Positions 17,608 through 28,219 are shown, counted from the stretch's first letter. The stretch is 64,000 nucleotides of DNA from Methylocystis sp. SC2 (GCF_000304315.1 NC_018485.1:2450501-2514500); one strand, 5' to 3'. Made by a program: numbers and translations. The notes: generated by a model not told the origin, from the letters alone.

Positions 17608-18701
17608 ACGGCGCCGGACCAGTCGCCACGACCCTGTCGACCCAGCGCCTCAAATGGCGCGACCAGGCGATAGATCTCCTGGCGCCCGTCATCAACGCGC
17701 TCCCGGAGCCGATCTTCGTGATCGACTCCGAAACCCATGTCGCCGCCGTCAATGCCGCGGCGCAGGCGCTCTCGCCGGCCATTCGGCCGGGCGAACCGCT
17801 CTCCCGCAGCCTTCGCTCGCCCGACATGCTGGACGCTGTGGCGCGCGTGCTCGCCGGAGGCGAGACGGAGAAGACCGTCTGGGTCGAACGCCTGCCGGTC
17901 GAATGCTGGTTTGAAGCGCATGTCGCGCCGATGCAGATCGAAGGGTTCGAGGCGGCCGCCGTCGTGAGCCTGCGCGATCTGACCGAATCCCGGCGCGTCG
18001 AGCGCATGCGCGTCGACTTCGTCGCCAACGCCAGCCATGAACTGCGCACGCCGCTCGCCTCGCTGCTGGGTTTTGTCGAAACTTTGCAAGGTCCGGCGCG
18101 CGAGGACGCCGTCACCCGCAACAAATTCCTCGGCATCATGCGCGAACAGGCGCAGCGGATGGCGCGCCTCGTCGATGATTTGCTGTCGCTGTCGCGCATC
18201 GAGCAGCACATGCATCTGCGGCCCGCCACGCCCGTCGATCTCACGCTGCTCGTCGCGCATATCGTCGACACGCTGTCGCAAATGGCCGAAGACAGGGGCG
18301 TCGCCATCAATCTCGATCTGCAGCCGAACGTCGTCGCGCCTGGAGATCGGGACGAGCTTGCCCGGGTCATCGAGAATCTCGTGGAGAACGCCCTGAAATA
18401 CGGGTGCGGCGACGACGGCGGCTGCAGGCCCATCGACATCTCGCTGGCCCGCAAGGGGGCGCTCGTCGTTCTCTCGGTGCGCGACTATGGTCCCGGCGTC
18501 GCGCCGGAGCATATTCCGCGTCTGACGGAGCGCTTCTATCGGGTCGACGCCGGCAAGAGCCGCGCCAAGGGCGGCACCGGACTGGGCCTCGCCATCGTCA
18601 AACATATCGTGCTGCGCCACCGCGGCCGGCTCGGAATAGAGTCCGCGCTTGGCGAGGGAACGCTGTTTCGCGTCATACTGCCGGCGAGCGATTCAGCCTA
18701 A
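17604..18701 (+). CDS. phoR: Phosphate regulon sensor histidine kinase PhoR
   Basis: A 365-residue kinase starting with TTG at 17604, supported by GGAGGAG eight bases upstream and overlap with the previous stop. A PAS-like domain covers about residues 20-120 (LPEPIFVIDSETHVAAVN). The dimerisation box with the phosphorylated histidine is FVANASHELRTPLASLLGF (about 137-155). The ATPase part shows the N box (VIENLVENALKYG), the G1 box (VRDYGPGVAPEHI) and the G2 box (KGGTGLGLAIVKHI). No strong membrane helices are seen at the N-terminus, unlike E. coli PhoR, so it may depend on PhoU/PstB for membrane association. Its position before pstS-phoB identifies it as PhoR. Confidence 0.92.
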   Translation: MNGAGPVATTLSTQRLKWRDQAIDLLAPVINALPEPIFVIDSETHVAAVNAAAQALSPAIRPGEPLSRSLRSPDMLDAVARVLAGGETEKTVWVERLPVECWFEAHVAPMQIEGFEAAAVVSLRDLTESRRVERMRVDFVANASHELRTPLASLLGFVETLQGPAREDAVTRNKFLGIMREQAQRMARLVDDLLSLSRIEQHMHLRPATPVDLTLLVAHIVDTLSQMAEDRGVAINLDLQPNVVAPGDRDELARVIENLVENALKYGCGDDGGCRPIDISLARKGALVVLSVRDYGPGVAPEHIPRLTERFYRVDAGKSRAKGGTGLGLAIVKHIVLRHRGRLGIESALGEGTLFRVILPASDSA

Positions 18702-18734
18702 ATCTGATAAGCACTTAAAATAAAACGGCATTTG

Positions 18735-18763
18735 CTGTCATCATACTGTAATATTTTTGTCAC
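18735..18763 (+). promoter_or_regulatory. PHO box (three PhoB half-sites) upstream of pstS
   Basis: Three 7-bp direct repeats lie exactly 11 bp apart: CTGTCAT (18735-18741), CTGTAAT (18746-18752) and TTGTCAC (18757-18763). This matches the classical PhoB recognition pattern of CTGTCAT repeats with 4-bp spacers. The site ends 87 bp before the pstS start, so PhoB binding should switch on the pst operon under phosphate limitation. Confidence 0.92.
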
Positions 18764-18850
18764 AAAAAGCTGTTGTCGGACCAGTAGTTTCTGCCGCGTG
18801 ATGACGCGGGGCGCATCGCAAGTCCATTCTCGAGCAAAAGAGACCCTCAA

Positions 18851-19900
18851 ATGATCTCGACGATTTTCAGGCGCGGCGCTGGCGCGGCGTTGGCGCTCGC
18901 CATCATGTGCGGCGGGGCCGCCGCCATAGACATTTCCGGCGCCGGCGCGACCTTCCCCTATCCGATCTACGCCAAATGGGCCGACGCCTATAAGAAAGAG
19001 ACCGGCAACGGGCTCAACTACCAGTCGATCGGTTCGGGCGGCGGCATCAAGCAGATCAAGGCTAAAACCGTGACGTTCGGCGCGTCCGACATGCCGCTGA
19101 AGCCGGACGATGTGAAGTCTTCCGGACTCGTGCAGTTTCCGACGGTCGTCGGCGGAGACGTCCCCGTCGTCAATCTCGAGGGCGTGAAGCCTGGCGAACT
19201 GGTTCTTGACGGTCCGGTCCTCGCCCAGATTTTCTTGGGCGAAATCACCAAGTGGGACGATCCCGCGATCAAGAAACTCAATCCCAAAATGAAGCTGTCG
19301 AATTTGCCGATCGTCGTGGTGCATCGCTCGGACGGTTCGGGAACAACCTTCATCTGGACCGACTATCTTTCGAAAGTCAGCGATGTCTGGAAAAACAAGG
19401 TCGGGGCCAACACGTCAGTCGAATGGCCGGTCGGCATCGGCGCGAAGGGCAATGAGGGCGTAGCGAACAACGTCATCAACACCAAGGGCGCGATCGGCTA
19501 TGTCGAATACGCCTATGTCAAACAGAACAAGATGACCTTCACCAAGGTGGTCAACAAGGCCGGCAAGCCTGTCGCGCCGAATGCGGACAGCTTCCAGGCG
19601 GCGGCCGCAAGCGCGGACTGGGCCAATTCCGACAGCTATTATGTGATCCTCACCGACGAACCCGGCCCCAAATCATGGCCGATCGCGGGCGCCACCTTCA
19701 TCCTGATGCATAAGCAGCCCGCCGATCCAGCGGTCTCGGCCGAGGCGCTGAAATTCTTCGCCTGGGCGTATACCGCGACTGGCGACAAGTTGGCGGAGGA
19801 GCTTGACTATGTTCCGATGCCCGACGCCGTCGTGGCTCAGATCAAGAAGACCTGGGCGACCGAGTTCAAGAACGACGACGGCAAGCAGTTGTGGCATTAG
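18851..19900 (+). CDS. pstS: Phosphate ABC transporter substrate-binding protein PstS
   Basis: A 349-residue periplasmic phosphate-binding protein. A Sec signal ends near AAAID (about residue 27). The mature start [20 protein letters not shown] is the family hallmark, and the phosphate ligands are present in [16 protein letters not shown] and [15 protein letters not shown]. It captures inorganic phosphate for the PstCAB permease encoded downstream. It follows a three-repeat PHO box, so expression should rise in phosphate starvation. A perfect 11-bp stem-loop after the stop separates it from pstC and probably lowers read-through, giving the usual excess of binding protein. Confidence 0.96.
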   Translation: MISTIFRRGAGAALALAIMCGGAAAIDISGAGATFPYPIYAKWADAYKKETGNGLNYQSIGSGGGIKQIKAKTVTFGASDMPLKPDDVKSSGLVQFPTVVGGDVPVVNLEGVKPGELVLDGPVLAQIFLGEITKWDDPAIKKLNPKMKLSNLPIVVVHRSDGSGTTFIWTDYLSKVSDVWKNKVGANTSVEWPVGIGAKGNEGVANNVINTKGAIGYVEYAYVKQNKMTFTKVVNKAGKPVAPNADSFQAAAASADWANSDSYYVILTDEPGPKSWPIAGATFILMHKQPADPAVSAEALKFFAWAYTATGDKLAEELDYVPMPDAVVAQIKKTWATEFKNDDGKQLWH

Positions 19901-19929
19901 CCGGCGCGTTCACGCCGCAATGATCATCC

Positions 19930-19955
19930 GGAGCGGCGCGAATGCGCGCCGCTCC
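19930..19955 (+). terminator. Perfect stem-loop between pstS and pstC
   Basis: GGAGCGGCGCG and its exact complement CGCGCCGCTCC flank a 4-base loop. There is no T run behind it, so it is more likely a partial attenuator or a 3' stabiliser of pstS mRNA than a full terminator. Confidence 0.7.
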
Positions 19956-20047
19956 GAGGTTGGGCGTAGCTCTTGGCGAGAATGGTGGGGTTGGCCGGAA
20001 TGCTCGAGGTCGAGACAGATCGGCGTTTGTCAGGCGGAGAAGTCGAC

Positions 20048-21037
20048 GTGTCTGATGTTGTGTTGGAGCAGACGGCTGCCCGCGAGGTGGCGATAGATCG
20101 TACGCGAGTTCTGGCGCGCATCGCCCGAACCGACCGTATCTTCTTCCAAACGACCCGCGCCGCGGCCGTGGTCGTTCTCCTTATACTAGGCGGGGTCATT
20201 GTCTCTCTTGTGCATGGCTCTCTGCCGGCGATACGCGCGTTCGGGATAGGTTTCCTATTCTCAGACGCTTGGAATCCGGTCACCGAGAATTTCGGCGCGC
20301 TGCCGGCGATCTACGGCACGGTCATGACGTCGATCATCGCCATGCTGATCGCCGTGCCCGTCGGCCTCGGCATCGCGATTTTCCTCACCGAGCTTTGCCC
20401 CTATGTTCTGCGTCGGCCGATCGGCACCGCGATCGAGCTGCTGGCCGGAATTCCGTCGATCATCTACGGCATTTGGGGCCTCTTCGTTCTGGCGCCGTTT
20501 CTCCAGTCGCATGTCCAGCCTGCGCTGATCGCCGCCTTTGGCGATATCCCGGTGTTCTCGACGCTGTTCGCCGGCCCGCCTTACGGCATCGGCATGCTGA
20601 CCGCGGGCTTCATTCTCGCGATCATGGTGCTGCCCTTCATCGCCTCGATCTCGCGCGACGTCTTCGAAACGGTGCCGCTGGTGCTGAAGGAAGCCGCTTG
20701 GGGCATCGGCAGCACGACATGGGAAGTGACGCGCTACGTGGTCATCCCTTACACGCGCGTCGGCGTGATTGGCGGCGTCATGCTTGGACTGGGACGCGCG
20801 CTGGGCGAGACGATGGCGGTCACTTTCGTCATCGGCAATGCGCACAAGATTTCCGGGTCGCTGCTCGCGCCCGGCACCACGATTTCGGCGACGATCGCCA
20901 ATGAGTTCACCGAGGCGGTCGGCGATCTCTACACCTCGGCGCTGATCGAACTCGGCCTCATCCTCTTCTTCATCACCTTCGTCGTTCTGGCGGCCGCGCG
21001 TTACATGCTGATGCGCATCGAACAGAAGTCGGCGTAA
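20048..21037 (+). CDS. pstC: Phosphate ABC transporter permease PstC
   Basis: An inner-membrane permease of 329 residues with six helices. The conserved permease loop is visible as LKEAAWGIGSTTWEVTRYVV, with GRALGETMAVTFVIGNA following, both typical of PstC. The frame is open further upstream, with weak TTG and ATG starts at 19973-20000. I prefer GTG at 20048 because GGAGAAG sits five bases before it and the resulting N-terminus (SDVVLEQTAA) is of normal length. It forms the phosphate channel with PstA, powered by PstB. It starts 92 bp after the stem-loop that follows pstS. Confidence 0.93.
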   Translation: MSDVVLEQTAAREVAIDRTRVLARIARTDRIFFQTTRAAAVVVLLILGGVIVSLVHGSLPAIRAFGIGFLFSDAWNPVTENFGALPAIYGTVMTSIIAMLIAVPVGLGIAIFLTELCPYVLRRPIGTAIELLAGIPSIIYGIWGLFVLAPFLQSHVQPALIAAFGDIPVFSTLFAGPPYGIGMLTAGFILAIMVLPFIASISRDVFETVPLVLKEAAWGIGSTTWEVTRYVVIPYTRVGVIGGVMLGLGRALGETMAVTFVIGNAHKISGSLLAPGTTISATIANEFTEAVGDLYTSALIELGLILFFITFVVLAAARYMLMRIEQKSA

Positions 21038-21049
21038 GGGAGGCGCTTC

Positions 21050-21892
21050 ATGTCTCTTTATGCATCTCGACGCAGCGCAAACTCCATCGCGACGACGCTC
21101 TGCTGGGTCGCGGCGATTTTCGGGCTGTCCTGGCTTTTTGTGATCCTTGGGGTGCTTCTCTATGAAGGCGTCCGCGGTCTGTCGCCGGCGGTCTTTGTCG
21201 AAATGACGCCGCCTCCCGGCAGCGCCGGAGGACTGCTCAACGCCATTGCCGGCTCGCTGGTCATGACCGCGATCGGCGTTGCGGTCGGCACGCCGCTCGG
21301 CATGCTGGCCGGCACCTACATGGCGGAATATGGACGCTATACGAAGCTGACCTTGGTCGTGCGCTTCATCAACGACATCCTGCTTAGCGCCCCGTCGATC
21401 GTCGTCGGCCTCTTCGTCTACACCATTCTGGTGCATCCGATGGGCCACTTCTCGGCGATCTCCGGCGCCGTGGCGCTGGCGCTGTTGGTCGTCCCTGTCG
21501 TCGTGCGAACGACCGAGGACATGCTGCTGCTCGTGCCGGGATCGATGCGCGAAGCGGCGACCGCGCTTGGCGCCCCACGCGCGCATGTCGTCGGGAAGGT
21601 CGCCTACCGCGCCGCAAAAGCCGGCCTCATCACCGGCGTGCTGCTCGCGGTGGCGCGCGTCTCGGGCGAGACGGCGCCGCTGCTTTTCACTGCGCTCAAT
21701 AACCAGTTCTGGAGCACCGATCTTGCCGCGCCGATGGCGAGTCTGCCGGTCGTCATCTTCCAGTTCGCGCTATCGCCGTACAAAGACTGGCAGCAACTCG
21801 CCTGGACGGGCGCGCTGCTCATCACTGTCGCTGTTCTTGCCCTATCGATCGCCGCGCGCGCGCTCAGCGCCGGCCGGAGGAAACCGAAATGA
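21050..21892 (+). CDS. pstA: Phosphate ABC transporter permease PstA
   Basis: A 280-residue inner-membrane permease with about six helices. The coupling loop [21 protein letters not shown] and the following [15 protein letters not shown] are standard PstA features, and [21 protein letters not shown] matches the family. It pairs with PstC to carry phosphate across the inner membrane. It begins 12 bp after pstC behind GGGAGGCG. Its stop overlaps the pstB start by four bases (ATGA at 21889-21892), so pstA and pstB are translationally coupled. Confidence 0.95.
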   Translation: MSLYASRRSANSIATTLCWVAAIFGLSWLFVILGVLLYEGVRGLSPAVFVEMTPPPGSAGGLLNAIAGSLVMTAIGVAVGTPLGMLAGTYMAEYGRYTKLTLVVRFINDILLSAPSIVVGLFVYTILVHPMGHFSAISGAVALALLVVPVVVRTTEDMLLLVPGSMREAATALGAPRAHVVGKVAYRAAKAGLITGVLLAVARVSGETAPLLFTALNNQFWSTDLAAPMASLPVVIFQFALSPYKDWQQLAWTGALLITVAVLALSIAARALSAGRRKPK

Positions 21893-22674
21893 ACGCCGCT
21901 GTCCAAGCCACCAAAGAGCCGCCAACGAAAGTTTCGGTCCGCTGCCTCGATTTCTATTACGGCGCGGATCGTTCGCTCAAGAACATCAGCCTGCCGCTGC
22001 GCACCAACAAGGTGACGGCGTTTATCGGGCCTTCCGGCTGTGGCAAGTCGACCCTGCTGCGCGTGTTGAACAGGATGTACGATCTTTATCCGGGTCAGCG
22101 CGCAGAGGGCGAGGTGCTGCTCGACGGCGAGAACATCCTCGACCCGGCGATCGATCTCAACGCCCTGCGCTCGCGCGTCGGCATGATTTTCCAGAAGCCG
22201 ACGCCTTTCCCGATGTCGATCTATGAAAACATCGCATTCGGCATTCGGCTGTATGAAAAGCTGTCGCGCGCCGACATGGACGCGCGCGTCGAAAGCGCGC
22301 TCCGCGGCGCAGCGCTTTGGGACGAGGTGAAAGACAAGCTGCATACGAGCGGTCTCGGCCTCTCAGGCGGACAGCAGCAGCGCCTCTGCATCGCGCGCAG
22401 CGTCGCGGTGCAGCCGGAAGTCATCCTGTTCGACGAGCCGTGTTCGGCGCTCGATCCGATCTCGACCGCGAAAGTCGAGGAGCTCATCGACGAGCTCACC
22501 CACCGCTACACGATCGCAATCGTCACCCACAACATGCAGCAGGCGGTGCGCGTCTCCGACTACACCGCCTTCATGTATCTCGGCGAGCTCGTCGAATTCG
22601 GCGAAACGGACGACGTCTTCAACAAGCCGAAGGAAAAGCGGACGCTCGACTACATCACCGGCCGTTTTGGCTAA
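21889..22674 (+). CDS. pstB: Phosphate ABC transporter ATPase PstB
   Basis: A 261-residue ABC ATPase with every motif intact: Walker [10 protein letters not shown] (about residues 48-56), Q-loop [14 protein letters not shown] (the F-Q-K-P-x-P-F form is typical of PstB), signature LSGGQQQRL, Walker [14 protein letters not shown], and the switch histidine in VTHNMQQA. It hydrolyses ATP to drive phosphate uptake and, together with PhoU, transmits phosphate status to PhoR. Its start overlaps the pstA stop, and phoU follows after 24 bp. Confidence 0.97.
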   Translation: MNAAVQATKEPPTKVSVRCLDFYYGADRSLKNISLPLRTNKVTAFIGPSGCGKSTLLRVLNRMYDLYPGQRAEGEVLLDGENILDPAIDLNALRSRVGMIFQKPTPFPMSIYENIAFGIRLYEKLSRADMDARVESALRGAALWDEVKDKLHTSGLGLSGGQQQRLCIARSVAVQPEVILFDEPCSALDPISTAKVEELIDELTHRYTIAIVTHNMQQAVRVSDYTAFMYLGELVEFGETDDVFNKPKEKRTLDYITGRFG

Positions 22675-22698
22675 ACCAGCGATTCAAGGACGGCGCTC

Positions 22699-23412
22699 AT
22701 GAGCGATCATATTGTTAAATCCTACGACCGCGACCTTGAGGCGCTCGGACGTCGCATCGCTGAAATGGGCGGCGTCGCGGAGAAGATGCTGGCGGAGGCG
22801 ATGGATGCGCTCTCCGGCTTCAACGTCGACCTCGCCCATCGGGTCGTCTCCAGCGATCCGCGGCTCGACGCGCTGCAGCGAGAAATCGAAGAGAACGCCA
22901 TTCTCACCATCGCGCGCCGACAGCCGCTCGCCGTCGATCTGCGCGAATGCATCGCCGCGATCCGTATTTCCGGCGACATCGAACGCGTCGGCGATCTCGC
23001 CAAGAACATCGCCAAGCGAACGCTCAAGATCGTGTCGGAGGCGCGCGTCCCGCGCGCGATCGTCGGTCTAAAGTCGATGCACGAAATCGCCGCGATGCAG
23101 CTTAAGGACGCGCTGGACGCCTACGCCTTGCGCGACACCGAGCGGGCGCGCGCGGTGTGGCAGAACGATTCCGATCTCGACGCGCTGGAGGACTCGGTAT
23201 TCCGCGATCTGCTCACCTTCATGATGGAGGATCCGCGCAATATATCCTTCTGCACGCATCTGCTGTTCTGCTCAAAGAACCTGGAGCGGATCGGCGATCA
23301 CACAACGAATATATCGGAGACGATCGTTTATCTCGTCACCGGCGAGGCGATGCCTACAGAGCGGCCAAAATCGCGCGTCGCCGACTTCGGGAAGGATGAG
23401 GCGGCCCAATGA
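22699..23412 (+). CDS. phoU: Phosphate signalling complex protein PhoU
   Basis: A 237-residue all-helical protein with the two PhoU repeats: the first around GGVAEKMLAEAMDAL, the second around MHEIAAMQLKDALDAYALRD. The conserved metal-binding sequences RISGDIERVGDLAKNIAKR and SKNLERIGDHTTNISETI (each ExxxD) are both present. PhoU bridges PstB and PhoR and turns off the regulon when phosphate is abundant. It overlaps phoB by the ATGA at 23409-23412, which implies coupled translation. Confidence 0.96.
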   Translation: MSDHIVKSYDRDLEALGRRIAEMGGVAEKMLAEAMDALSGFNVDLAHRVVSSDPRLDALQREIEENAILTIARRQPLAVDLRECIAAIRISGDIERVGDLAKNIAKRTLKIVSEARVPRAIVGLKSMHEIAAMQLKDALDAYALRDTERARAVWQNDSDLDALEDSVFRDLLTFMMEDPRNISFCTHLLFCSKNLERIGDHTTNISETIVYLVTGEAMPTERPKSRVADFGKDEAAQ

Positions 23413-24155
23413 GTGACGTGACGTCCGCCGTTTTACAGCGGAGCGGGAAAAGCGATCGGGCGCCGCGCATCCTCGTCGTCGAGGACGAAACGTCGCTCGC
23501 GACGCTGCTCGTGTATAATCTCGAAGCTGAAGGCTATCAGGTCGAGCATGTCGACAATGGCGACGAAGCCGAGCTGCGGCTCGCGGAGTCGCCGCCGGAT
23601 CTCGTCATTCTCGACTGGATGCTGCCCGGCGTTTCCGGACTTGAAATCTGCCGACGCCTGCGCGCGCGGGACAGCGCCAGAGACATGCCTGTCATCATGC
23701 TGACCGCGCGGGGCGAGGAAGGCGAGCGCGTGCGCGGTCTTTCCGTCGGCGCCGACGACTATGTCGTCAAGCCGTTTTCGACTCCGGAGCTGATGGCGCG
23801 GGTGCGCGCGCTGCTGCGCCGGGCGCGCCCCGAGCGCGTCGCCTCACGGCTGACTCTCGGCGATATCGACCTCGACCGCGACACCCGTCGCGTGCGGCGA
23901 TCCGCCCGCGAAATCCACCTCGGTCCGACCGAATTCCGGCTGCTCGAATATTTTATGGAGAAGCCCGGACGCGTGTTCACGCGCGCGCAGCTGCTCGACA
24001 GCGTTTGGGGCATGTCGGCGGAGATCGACGAGCGCACGGTCGACGTCCATGTCGGACGGCTCCGCAAGGCGCTGATCCGCGGCCGCGAGAAGGATCCGAT
24101 CCGCACGGTCCGCGGCGCGGGCTATTCCTTCGACGAAACCTTCGGACACGAGTGA
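23409..24155 (+). CDS. phoB: Phosphate regulon response regulator PhoB
   Basis: A 248-residue OmpR-class regulator with a 17-residue N-terminal extension. The receiver domain shows the acidic pair in VVEDETSLA, the phosphorylated Asp in LVILDWMLPG (about residue 73), the Thr in MLTARGEE and the Lys in VKPFSTPEL. The C-terminal winged helix contains HLGPTEFRLLEYFMEKPGR and ERTVDVHVGRLRKAL, the DNA-recognition helix. It is phosphorylated by PhoR and should bind the PHO box found upstream of pstS, closing an autoregulatory loop if the operon is transcribed as a unit. Confidence 0.95.
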   Translation: MSDVTSAVLQRSGKSDRAPRILVVEDETSLATLLVYNLEAEGYQVEHVDNGDEAELRLAESPPDLVILDWMLPGVSGLEICRRLRARDSARDMPVIMLTARGEEGERVRGLSVGADDYVVKPFSTPELMARVRALLRRARPERVASRLTLGDIDLDRDTRRVRRSAREIHLGPTEFRLLEYFMEKPGRVFTRAQLLDSVWGMSAEIDERTVDVHVGRLRKALIRGREKDPIRTVRGAGYSFDETFGHE

Positions 24156-24173
24156 CGCGTCCGCCGACGCAGA

Positions 24174-24692
24174 TTACGCGTAGCGCTGCGTTCGGAGCTG
24201 ATCGCGCGCGCGGCGGCGATCCTGGGCCGGCTGATAGGCGACGCGCGCATGATAGGCGCAATACGGCCCGCCGCCAACAGTCGACTTGCAGCCGCAGAAG
24301 CGGAACTCCGGCGACGTCGGATCGCCCATCGGCCAGCGGCACATGGATTCGCGGAGCTCCATGATCGTGACGCGCTCCGAAATCGGGATCACCACTTCTT
24401 CTTCAGGCGCAAGCCGCGGCGCCGCCAGCGCATGCGGCGTGAACGCGAGCGCCAGATTGCCGTGCGAGGCGACGCCGTTCATGCGCGGGTGCGTCGGGCG
24501 AGGAGCTTTGGCCGCGCGCGGCCGCTGCGCGCTCGCCGTCTTGGCGCGTTCGGCGAGTCCGAGACGATGGATCTTTCCGATCACAGCGTTGCGGGTGATG
24601 CCCGGTCCAAGTTCAGCCGCCACTTGGCTGGCGCTTAGACCATCGGTCCAGAGCTTGCGGAGCAGTTCGACGCGTTCGTCGGTCCATGACAT
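24174..24692 (-). CDS. gcrA: GcrA-family cell cycle regulator
   Basis: A 172-residue protein. The N-terminus MSWTDERVELLRKLWTDGLS, then SQVAAELGPGITRNAVIGK, is the defining GcrA helix-turn-helix. The C-terminus has the conserved Cys-containing part (CRWPMGDPTSPEFRFCG, then PYCAYHARVAY). GcrA binds DNA methylated at GANTC and works with sigma-70 to control cell-cycle genes in alphaproteobacteria. The start at 24692 is set by GGAGAAG eight bases upstream. A longer frame to 24809 lacks conservation. The central Ala/Pro-rich linker is typical. It faces phoB, with only 18 bp between the two stops. Confidence 0.94.
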   Translation of the reverse strand: MSWTDERVELLRKLWTDGLSASQVAAELGPGITRNAVIGKIHRLGLAERAKTASAQRPRAAKAPRPTHPRMNGVASHGNLALAFTPHALAAPRLAPEEEVVIPISERVTIMELRESMCRWPMGDPTSPEFRFCGCKSTVGGGPYCAYHARVAYQPAQDRRRARDQLRTQRYA

Positions 24693-25107
24693 CAGGCTTC
24701 TCCATTCTTTCGGGTCGAGCGCGGCTCGGATGGTTCTTCCGACCGCAGCGCAGGCCTGAAGCCCTGCGGCGATGTGATTGCGCATCAACACTCGAGAGAA
24801 CACGCCCAAACGAACTACGCGGGCGCCGACTAGAAACTTTCTATTTACTTTGAATCATGCGCGAGTCGCGCTGGCAAGCGTGCGCTGGCGTTCTCAACAG
24901 GCTTTCGGCGAGACTGTTGCTCGCAGGACTCACCCTTGCGCAGCCGCGCCCGCCGCTTTGACGCGAATGATCGAACCGCGCCATGGATTTGACCGCGTCG
25001 GGCGGCGCGCTTAAAATCCGCTCTGAACTGCCGCCCGAAAAGGGCGGCGCTTTGTTTTTCGAGCTTCCTCTGGCTAAAGCCAGCGACGGGAGCATGGAGC
25101 AGGGCTT
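24693..25107. other. Divergent intergenic region between gcrA and argD
   Basis: This 415-bp gap should contain the gcrA promoter (leftward) and the argD promoter (rightward). It holds a terminator-like hairpin at 25030-25059 and a second small hairpin (CTGGCT-AA-AGCCAG, 25070-25083) just before the argD ribosome site. No tRNA or protein gene is apparent. Confidence 0.6.
25030..25059 (+). terminator. Terminator-like hairpin upstream of argD
   Basis: GCCGCCC-GAAAA-GGGCGGC is a 7-bp GC stem followed by GCTTTGTTTTT. It ends 48 bp before the argD start on the same strand, where an intrinsic terminator would stop either an attenuated arg leader or a short upstream RNA. Confidence 0.65.
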
Positions 25108-26303
25108 TTGACGTCAGCGCTTTATCCGACCTATCCGCGCGCCGATCTTGCGTTCAAACATGGCGAAGGCGCGTGGTTGACTGCGGAAAACGGCGACCGC
25201 TATCTCGATTTCAGCGCGGGCGTCGCCGTACTGTCGCTCGGCCACAATCACCCGCGCCTCGTCGAGACCTTGAAGCGCGCGGCGGAAGAACCGTGGCATG
25301 TCTCCAATCTCTTCCGCATCCCGCAAGCCGAGCGGCTCGCCGAGCGGCTCTGCGACGCCACATTCGCCGATCTGGTCTTTTTCACCAATTCCGGCGCGGA
25401 AGCGGTGGAGTGCGCGATCAAGACCGCGCGTAAATTTCACGCGGTCAACGGGCAGCCGGAACGCTATCGGCTGATCACTTTCGAAGGCGCCTTCCATGGC
25501 CGCACGCTCGCGACGATCGCCGCAGGCGGCAATGCGAAATATCTTGATGGGTTCGGGCCGCCCGTCGAGGGCTTCGATCAGGTTCCTTTCGGCGATTTCG
25601 ACGCCGTCGAGGCGGCGATCACGCAAGAAACCGCGGGCGTCCTGCTCGAACCGATTCAGGGAGAAGGGGGGCTGCGCGTCTTTTCGCCGGCGTTCCTTGC
25701 GCAGCTGCGGGCGCTGTGCGACGCGCGCGGGCTGCTGCTGGCGTTCGATGAAGTCCAATGCGGCGTCGGCCGCACCGGCAAGTTCCTCGCCTGCGAACAT
25801 GCCGGCGTCGCGCCCGATATCGCGGCGCTCGCCAAGGGGCTGGGGGGCGGATTTCCGATCGGCGCGTGCCTCGCGACGCGCGAGTCCGCCAAAGGCATGA
25901 CGCTCGGCGCGCACGGCTCCACCTTCGGCGGCAATCCGCTGGCGACGTCGGTGGGCGGCGCCGTTCTCGACGTCGTGCTCGCGGAGGGCTTCCTGGCGCG
26001 CGTCGCGCAGCTTGGCGCGCTGTTGCGCCAGCGGCTGGCGGAGCTCGAGGACCGCTATCCGTCGCTCATCGAAGAAATCCGCGGCGAAGGGCTGATGTTC
26101 GGCCTCAAGACGCGGATACCGAACGGCGACTTCGCCGCCGCCGCCCGCGCCGAAGGCCTGTTGACGGTGCTCGCCGGCGACAATGTCGTGCGTCTTTTGC
26201 CGCCGCTCGTCATCGACGAGAGCGACGTCGCGGCGGCGTCGTCGCGCCTTTTCGCCGCATGCGCCCGGCTCGCCGCGCCCGTTGAAAAGCTCGGAGCCGC
26301 GTG

Positions 26304-26304
<1 letters not shown>
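25108..26304 (+). CDS. argD: Acetylornithine/succinyldiaminopimelate aminotransferase
   Basis: A 398-residue class III PLP aminotransferase that converts N-acetylglutamate semialdehyde to N-acetylornithine in arginine synthesis. Visible features are [20 protein letters not shown] (phosphate-binding region), [31 protein letters not shown] (Asp that contacts the PLP pyridine), and [13 protein letters not shown] with the Schiff-base lysine. The start is TTG at 25108 with GGAG eight bases upstream. An ATG at 25094 runs into a stop after five codons. Its TGA overlaps the argF start (TGATG), giving an arginine operon argD-argF followed by hslO. Confidence 0.95.
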
Positions 26305-27247
<943 letters not shown>

Positions 27248-27248
<1 letters not shown>

Positions 27249-28219
27249 TGGCGCCAGACGGGGGCTCGGCGCCGAGCCGGCCAGTCGCGCTCCATTCCGA
27301 GGATGACCGGGTGCTGCCCTTCGCCGTAGAAGCGCTCGACCTGCGCGGCCGCGTCGTGCGTCTCGGCCCGACGGTCGATTCCATCCTCAATCATTACGCC
27401 TATCCGCCGCAGGTCGCGCGCCTGCTCGGCGAAGCGGTGGCGCTCGCCGCGCTGCTCGGCTCGATTTTGGAATCGCACGGCCGCTTTCAGCTGCAGACGC
27501 GCAGCGACGGCCCGGTCGACATGCTCGTCGTCGACTATGACGCGCCGGGGAAGCTGCGCGGCTTCGCCCGTTTCGACGCCGAGCGGGTCGCGCAAATGCG
27601 CGACGCCTCGCCGGCGGCGCTGTTCGGACGCGGTCATCTGGCGCTCACCATCGAACGCGAGGAAGACGCCGCGCGCTACCAGGGCGTCGTGCCGCTGGAG
27701 GGCGAGAGCCTCGCCGAGGTCGCGCATATTTATTTCCGACAATCGGAGCAGATCCCGTCCTTCGTCAGACTCGCCGTCGCCGAAATCGTCACGCCGCAGG
27801 GCGCCGGCTGGCGCGCCGGCGGACTGCTGCTGCAATATTTGCCGCCCGGCGGGGCGCGCGCCCGCGATCTTCCGCCCGGCGACGCGCCTGAGGGCGCGGA
27901 GGAGCCTTCCGAGAACGACAGCGATCATTGGACCGAGGGCCAGGCGCTCGCCGCCACGCTCGAGGACCACGAGCTTGTCGATCCGGCGCTTTCGGGCGAG
28001 CGCCTGCTCTATCGCCTTTTCCATGAGCGGGGCGTCAAGGTTTTCACCGAACGCGCGCTCGAGGAATTCTGCCGCTGTTCGAGCGAGCGCATCGACAAGC
28101 TGTTGAGGAGCTTCTCGCCGCAAGAGCGCAGCGATATGATCGGCGACGACGGCCGCATCGGCGTCACCTGCGAATTCTGCGGCACGCTGCGCAGCTTCGA
28201 CCCGACCGATTTCGACTGA
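27248..28219 (+). CDS. hslO: Redox-regulated chaperone Hsp33
   Basis: A 323-residue Hsp33. The core domain includes VRLGPTVDSILNHYAYPPQV and the C-terminal zinc switch has both cysteine pairs: CRC (in EEFCRCSSERI) and CEFC (in GVTCEFCGTL). Under oxidation these cysteines lose zinc, form disulfides and turn on holdase activity in the cytoplasm. The ATG at 27248 overlaps the argF stop codon; a longer frame from 27107 would lie inside argF and is not used. Linkage of argF to hslO recurs in alphaproteobacteria and probably reflects co-transcription rather than shared function. Confidence 0.94.
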
